DNA from: Spirochaetales bacterium
GTDB taxonomy: Bacteria; Spirochaetota; Spirochaetia; JAGLYY01
Direction of reading: 5' to 3'
Assembly: GCA_023131935.1 (NCBI GenBank)
Contig: JAGLYY010000191.1
Coordinates: 1-18,049 of the forward strand
DNA: 18,049 nt
The position numbers were made by a program, and so were the translations under genes. A model generated the notes under the pieces. The model did no database searches. It had not been told where the DNA came from and saw only the letters and a list, made by a program, of their open reading frames with translations. Positions 14,713 through 18,049 of this stretch are shown in pieces. How positions within the stretch are numbered: position 1 is the stretch's first letter; each line of letters opens with the position of its first letter.

Positions 14713-17420
14713 TACGTCCCCTCTTCTTACTTCTTCTGATACTTATTCCCCTGGTCTTTTTCATTGCCCGGGGCAGGATAAAAGGATTCAACCGGCGCAG
14801 AATATCCTTAGGAATAAGGATTGTAATGCTCCTCCTTTTCATCCTCGCGCTCAGCGGTCTACGCTTTGAAAACCGGGATGAACGCCGGTTTACCGTATTT
14901 CTGTTAGACTCTTCCTTAAGCTTATCTGATACCGCGAAAGAGAATGCCGCGGCGCGAATCGAATCTCTCCTGAAACAGTTTCACGGGGATGATCAGAGTG
15001 CTTTGGTTTATTTCGGGGAAGATGTCCAGGTTGAGACCTCCCTTCAAACGGGCGTTCGGAAAGTAACCGGGGATTCAATTCCCACCAGAACGGCCACCAA
15101 TATTGAACAGGCCCTGTATACAGCCCTCGGGCTGCTGCCAAAGGAGGGGAACAGAAACATCGTTCTTCTAACCGATGGGAATGAAAACCGGGGTACGGCC
15201 GAGACCGCTGCCACATTCGCGGGGACACTGGAAATTCCGATCCACCTTTTCCCCCTCGAAACCAGGCAGGCAGAGGAAGAAGTTTATATCCATGATCTCA
15301 TAACCAATAAATCGGTGCGGCAGGAGCAATCCCATGAAATGACCATTGTTCTTGATTCAACCGTGGAAACAGGGGGGACCCTCTTCTTTCTCCGTGACGA
15401 TGAGTATTTAGGAGAATCCCGGGTCCGGATAGAGAAGGGTCGAAGTACCTTCACCTATACCGCGGTAATCGAAGAATCGGGTCTCCATGAGTATGAAGTC
15501 ATCCTCGAACCGGATCTCGATTCTCTTCCCGAGAACAACAGGTACACATCCCTTGTGAGAGTCGAGGGACCGTCAAAAATCCTTCTTGTCACCGAATTAA
15601 CCCATAGCCCTGTTGAGGCGGCTCTCGAAGCTCAGGGGAGAGATGTATACACGGTAAAACCGGGAGGGATCCCCGGATATCTTAGAAAACTTATCCAGTA
15701 CGATGCTATCATCTTCGATAATATCCCCGCGTATTCCCTCTCAATGGCCAGAATGGACCTCATTACAGATTATGTTGAAACAACAGGAGGCGGATTCATC
15801 ATGATCGGAGGCGATAGGAGTTTTGGAGTAGGCGGTTACTACGAAACACCTATTGAACAGCTTCTGCCCCTCGATATGGATGTGACATCTTCCCTTCAGA
15901 TTCCAAGCCTTTCAATCGTAATGGTTATCGATAAATCCGGAAGCATGGCAGACAAAATCGCTACCGGGGAAACAAAACTCGACCTGGCAAAAGAGGCGAT
16001 CCTCAGGGCGATAGATATCCTCAATCCCTTTTATCATATAGGAGTTGTCGCTTTTGATGTAAATTTTGAATGGGCCATACCCATGACGGAAGCGGGAGAA
16101 CGACAGAAAATCATGAAGAATCTTTCCCGAATTCATGCATCCGGAGGGACCTCTCTCTCCCCCGCTATGGAGGAGGCTTTCTCAAAGTTGAAGGATATCC
16201 CCTCGGCAATTCGCCATATGATTATCCTCTCTGACGGCCTCTCCTACTCAGGGGACTTTGAGGGGATCACTACGGCAGCGGCCGAACTGGGTATTACCGT
16301 ATCCACCGTAGCGGTAGGTCCTGATGCTGATAAAATCCTTATGAAGGATATTTCCCGCTGGGGTAACGGCAGGGCCTATTTCACCCAGGATATGCGTAAT
16401 GTTCCCAGGATATTTGCCTCTGAGTCTTTTATCGTATCCCGGGGACATATCGTTGAAGAAACCTTCTTTCCGATAGCCGTTTCCAATCACGAGGTCCTCG
16501 AGAAGATCGGTGGCAACATCCCCCCGCTTTCCGGGTTTGTCCTGACCTATCCGAAGGCTACAGCGAAACTCATTTTAGAGGCATCTGATGGGCATCCTCT
16601 TCTCGCTCTGTGGAATTACGGAGCGGGACGAAGCGCCGCTTTCACTTCGGACCTTGCTGGAGAATGGTCGGAAGAATGGCTCAACTGGGGCCAATTTCCA
16701 CTCCTGCTCTCCCAAACCCTCCGGTGGGTTGAACGCCCCTCCAGTCCCATCCAAATGGAAGTACAGGAACGAACGTTCGCTGGAAAACAACAAATCTCTA
16801 TTGATCTTTCCGATAAAGAGGGGAACTTCCTTAACCAGTTGAATTTGCGGGGGATCCTGATAACTCCCGAAGGTGAAAAGGTAGTCTTACCTGTTGAACA
16901 AACAGCCCCGGGAAACTATACCTTCGAGATATCCTCACCCGGGGAGGGAACAACCCTCATAACCCTTGTCGAACAGGATGGCAGAATCGCCCCTTCAACC
17001 TTCGGAATTTCAATCCCCTATGGCGATGAATACCGGCCGCAAAAAGTTAACCAACTGCTATTGAACCGGATAGCCGGCATGTCGGGAGGCAGGGTATTTC
17101 CCCTTACCGACGAAGGGATAGAGCACTATATAGCAAGCTCCACGGGTTCGGTGAAAATCCCGGAAGAGATATGGCCGGCTCTTGTTCTGGCACTGATCAT
17201 TCTTTTCATTCTGGATATCGCCCTGCGGCAGCTCCCCAAGGGATTCTTCCGGATCAGAAAAAAACAGAAGGAGATTATCAGCTTCGAAGAAGCTACCTTA
17301 CAAATTGAAGCTGGAAAAAAAGCGGAGACATACCGGAGAAGGGACCTGTCCTACTGGTTTGGACGGCAGGTACAGCACGATAAAAGAAGGCTCCACCTGA
17401 GTACGAAGAGCAAACGATAA
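14685..17420 (+). CDS. Large membrane protein with two VWA domains and a split GATase1-like domain
   Basis: A 911-residue protein closing the operon. Two membrane helices (about 9-27 and 45-60) are followed by a first VWA-like domain (about 68-200; metal-site motif DSSLS at 75-79, VLLTDGNENR), a beta domain, a GATase1-like half (about 300-395: YDAIIFDNIPAY, GGGFIMIGGDRSFGVGGYY), a second VWA domain (about 410-580; DKSGSM at 416-421, GGTSLSPAM, IILSDG), the other GATase1-like half (about 640-690: WNYGAGRSAAFTSDLAGEW), a C-terminal beta domain, a helix at about 830-850 and a basic cytoplasmic tail. The GATase part lacks a nucleophile elbow. Start: ATG at 14685 (GGAG four bases upstream, 28-base overlap with the BatA-like gene); ATG at 14706, with AGGTGA upstream and a 7-base overlap, is about equally good and would drop seven residues before the first helix. 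Confidence 0.9.
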   Translation: MVRSGEKMVIRPLFLLLLILIPLVFFIARGRIKGFNRRRISLGIRIVMLLLFILALSGLRFENRDERRFTVFLLDSSLSLSDTAKENAAARIESLLKQFHGDDQSALVYFGEDVQVETSLQTGVRKVTGDSIPTRTATNIEQALYTALGLLPKEGNRNIVLLTDGNENRGTAETAATFAGTLEIPIHLFPLETRQAEEEVYIHDLITNKSVRQEQSHEMTIVLDSTVETGGTLFFLRDDEYLGESRVRIEKGRSTFTYTAVIEESGLHEYEVILEPDLDSLPENNRYTSLVRVEGPSKILLVTELTHSPVEAALEAQGRDVYTVKPGGIPGYLRKLIQYDAIIFDNIPAYSLSMARMDLITDYVETTGGGFIMIGGDRSFGVGGYYETPIEQLLPLDMDVTSSLQIPSLSIVMVIDKSGSMADKIATGETKLDLAKEAILRAIDILNPFYHIGVVAFDVNFEWAIPMTEAGERQKIMKNLSRIHASGGTSLSPAMEEAFSKLKDIPSAIRHMIILSDGLSYSGDFEGITTAAAELGITVSTVAVGPDADKILMKDISRWGNGRAYFTQDMRNVPRIFASESFIVSRGHIVEETFFPIAVSNHEVLEKIGGNIPPLSGFVLTYPKATAKLILEASDGHPLLALWNYGAGRSAAFTSDLAGEWSEEWLNWGQFPLLLSQTLRWVERPSSPIQMEVQERTFAGKQQISIDLSDKEGNFLNQLNLRGILITPEGEKVVLPVEQTAPGNYTFEISSPGEGTTLITLVEQDGRIAPSTFGISIPYGDEYRPQKVNQLLLNRIAGMSGGRVFPLTDEGIEHYIASSTGSVKIPEEIWPALVLALIILFILDIALRQLPKGFFRIRKKQKEIISFEEATLQIEAGKKAETYRRRDLSYWFGRQVQHDKRRLHLSTKSKR

Positions 17421-17448
17421 CGAATTTTCCTGCTCTTTGCTGTCAACA

Positions 17449-17476
17449 ATGAAAAGATTATCTACCTTTCATTTTT
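17449..17476 (+). terminator. Weak intrinsic terminator candidate after the MoxR/VWA operon
   Basis: ATGAAAAG (17449-17456) can pair with CTTTCAT (17466-17472) if one A bulges out, and five T residues follow (17472-17476). It lies about 30 bases after the last stop codon. The stem is AT-rich and would be unstable, so termination may be partial or Rho-dependent. Confidence 0.3.
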
Positions 17477-17507
17477 GCCGCTTTCAGTTCAAATTTTAAA
17501 AAAATCG

Positions 17508-17536
17508 TTGACACCAAAAAGAAACCATTATAGCAT
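17508..17536 (+). promoter_or_regulatory. Sigma-70-like promoter for the lipoprotein gene
   Basis: A perfect TTGACA (17508-17513), a 17-base spacer and TAGCAT (17531-17536, four of six matches). Transcription would begin near 17543, giving a leader of about 100 bases that includes a small AAGAT/ATCTT hairpin but nothing recognisable as a riboswitch. The 5' part of this gap (17421-17507) holds only the terminator candidate. Confidence 0.5.
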
Positions 17537-17643
17537 TAGTTAAAATTTTAAGATGAAATCTTCATAGGATGCAGTTAAAGTGAATGGGAAATAGAACATC
17601 CCCAACACAGTAGCATACACAGTAATTAATATAAGGAAAAAAG

Positions 17644-18049
17644 ATGGAAAAAATGAAGACTCCTTATAGGAAAAGTACTTATAGAAAGCTTCTTTACCTG
17701 TTACTTTGTATCGGAAGTGTAGCAATATCCGTTTTATTATCTTCCTGTTTGCCCTATCCTTCTTTTGATTTTGACGCGGAGTGTCACCGTATAGGAACGA
17801 TAGATAGTGATGGATTTGATTCGAACTATACTTTCATTTCTGTTAAGAACGGTAACGCTTCGCTGTACATTGATTATGATATCAATTTTATTGAAGATGG
17901 CAGCCGGTGGATACCTCAAGAGCCTTGTGAAATCAGCGACTATGATGATTCAGAGAAATATCTGAAGGATTCGACCGGTACATTTGAGATAGAATTTCCA
18001 CCATATGTGTATAACGTGGATGTAAAGATCGATGGCTATATGGACCCTT
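17644..18049 (+). CDS. Putative lipoprotein (3' partial)
   Basis: An open frame of 135 codons runs off the right edge with no stop. ATG at 17644 has AAGGA six bases upstream; a second in-frame ATG three codons later is possible. The N-terminus is basic (residues 1-15), then a hydrophobic helix, then LLSSC at about residues 30-34, a good lipobox for signal peptidase II, so the mature protein should be anchored by a lipid on Cys. The visible mature part is acidic and rich in Asp, Tyr, Ser and Phe, with a beta-like pattern. I recognise no family. The stretch is AT-richer than the operon before it, as is common for surface lipoproteins. It has its own promoter, so it is probably not part of the MoxR operon. 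Confidence 0.8.
   Translation, partial: MEKMKTPYRKSTYRKLLYLLLCIGSVAISVLLSSCLPYPSFDFDAECHRIGTIDSDGFDSNYTFISVKNGNASLYIDYDINFIEDGSRWIPQEPCEISDYDDSEKYLKDSTGTFEIEFPPYVYNVDVKIDGYMDP

Noticed and set aside
14256..14842. - strand frames over the BatA/VWA junction
   Set aside because: No ribosome site or domain; they are antisense to two overlapping VWA genes.
17406..17437. AAGAGCA/TGCTCTT hairpin spanning the stop codon of the last operon gene as a terminator
   Set aside because: The stem is 7 bp with an 18-base loop and is followed by TTGCTG, not a U-run.

Overview
The window reads as a piece of an anaerobic bacterial chromosome of middling GC content. Three features point that way: a multi-cluster [FeFe]-hydrogenase, exported proteins with 'A/G-QN' type signal-peptide ends, and a MoxR/von Willebrand (VWA) operon. 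A fermentative Spirochaetota member would fit this mix, but that is inference from gene content only; no rRNA or marker gene is present. No tRNA, rRNA, CRISPR array, transposase or integrase was seen, and nothing looks recently transferred.

Region 1 (1-4137, + strand) is the end of a hydrogenase operon. A HydB/NuoF-like flavoprotein, cut off by the window edge, is fused in frame to a complete GltD/NfnB-like FAD/NAD(P)H oxidoreductase module. It overlaps the catalytic [FeFe]-hydrogenase subunit HydA by 8 bases. Together they should exchange electrons between H2/protons, NAD(H), probably NADP(H), and possibly ferredoxin. A HydC/NuoE-type subunit is expected upstream, outside the window.

Region 2 (4344-5905, - strand) is a compact envelope-stress-type regulatory operon. 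In transcription order it holds a secreted Spy/CpxP-like helical protein, an ECF sigma factor and a one-TM anti-sigma candidate. It converges on hydA. From a 157-base divergent intergenic region it is transcribed away from region 3; that region carries candidate sigma-70-like promoters in both directions and an ECF-like GGAACTT element.

Region 3 (6063-17420, + strand) opens with a secreted FecR-like/TPR protein. After a 70-base gap with a good promoter and two dyads come seven genes with no gaps at all (overlaps of 4 to 28 bases): a membrane protein with a GATase1-like fold, an ABC-2-permease-like six-TM protein, a membrane-anchored acidic DUF4175-like protein, a MoxR AAA+ ATPase, a DUF58 protein, a BatA-like VWA membrane protein, and a 911-residue membrane protein with two VWA domains. 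Non-ATG starts (TTG, GTG, GTG, TTG) and stop/start overlaps suggest translational coupling and fixed stoichiometry. The likely job is a MoxR-driven chaperone or metal-insertion/assembly machine at the cytoplasmic membrane. Its substrate is unknown. The neighbouring hydrogenase is not shown to be the client.

Region 4 (17421-18049) holds a weak terminator candidate, a good sigma-70-like promoter, and the first 135 codons of a lipoprotein gene that runs off the right edge.
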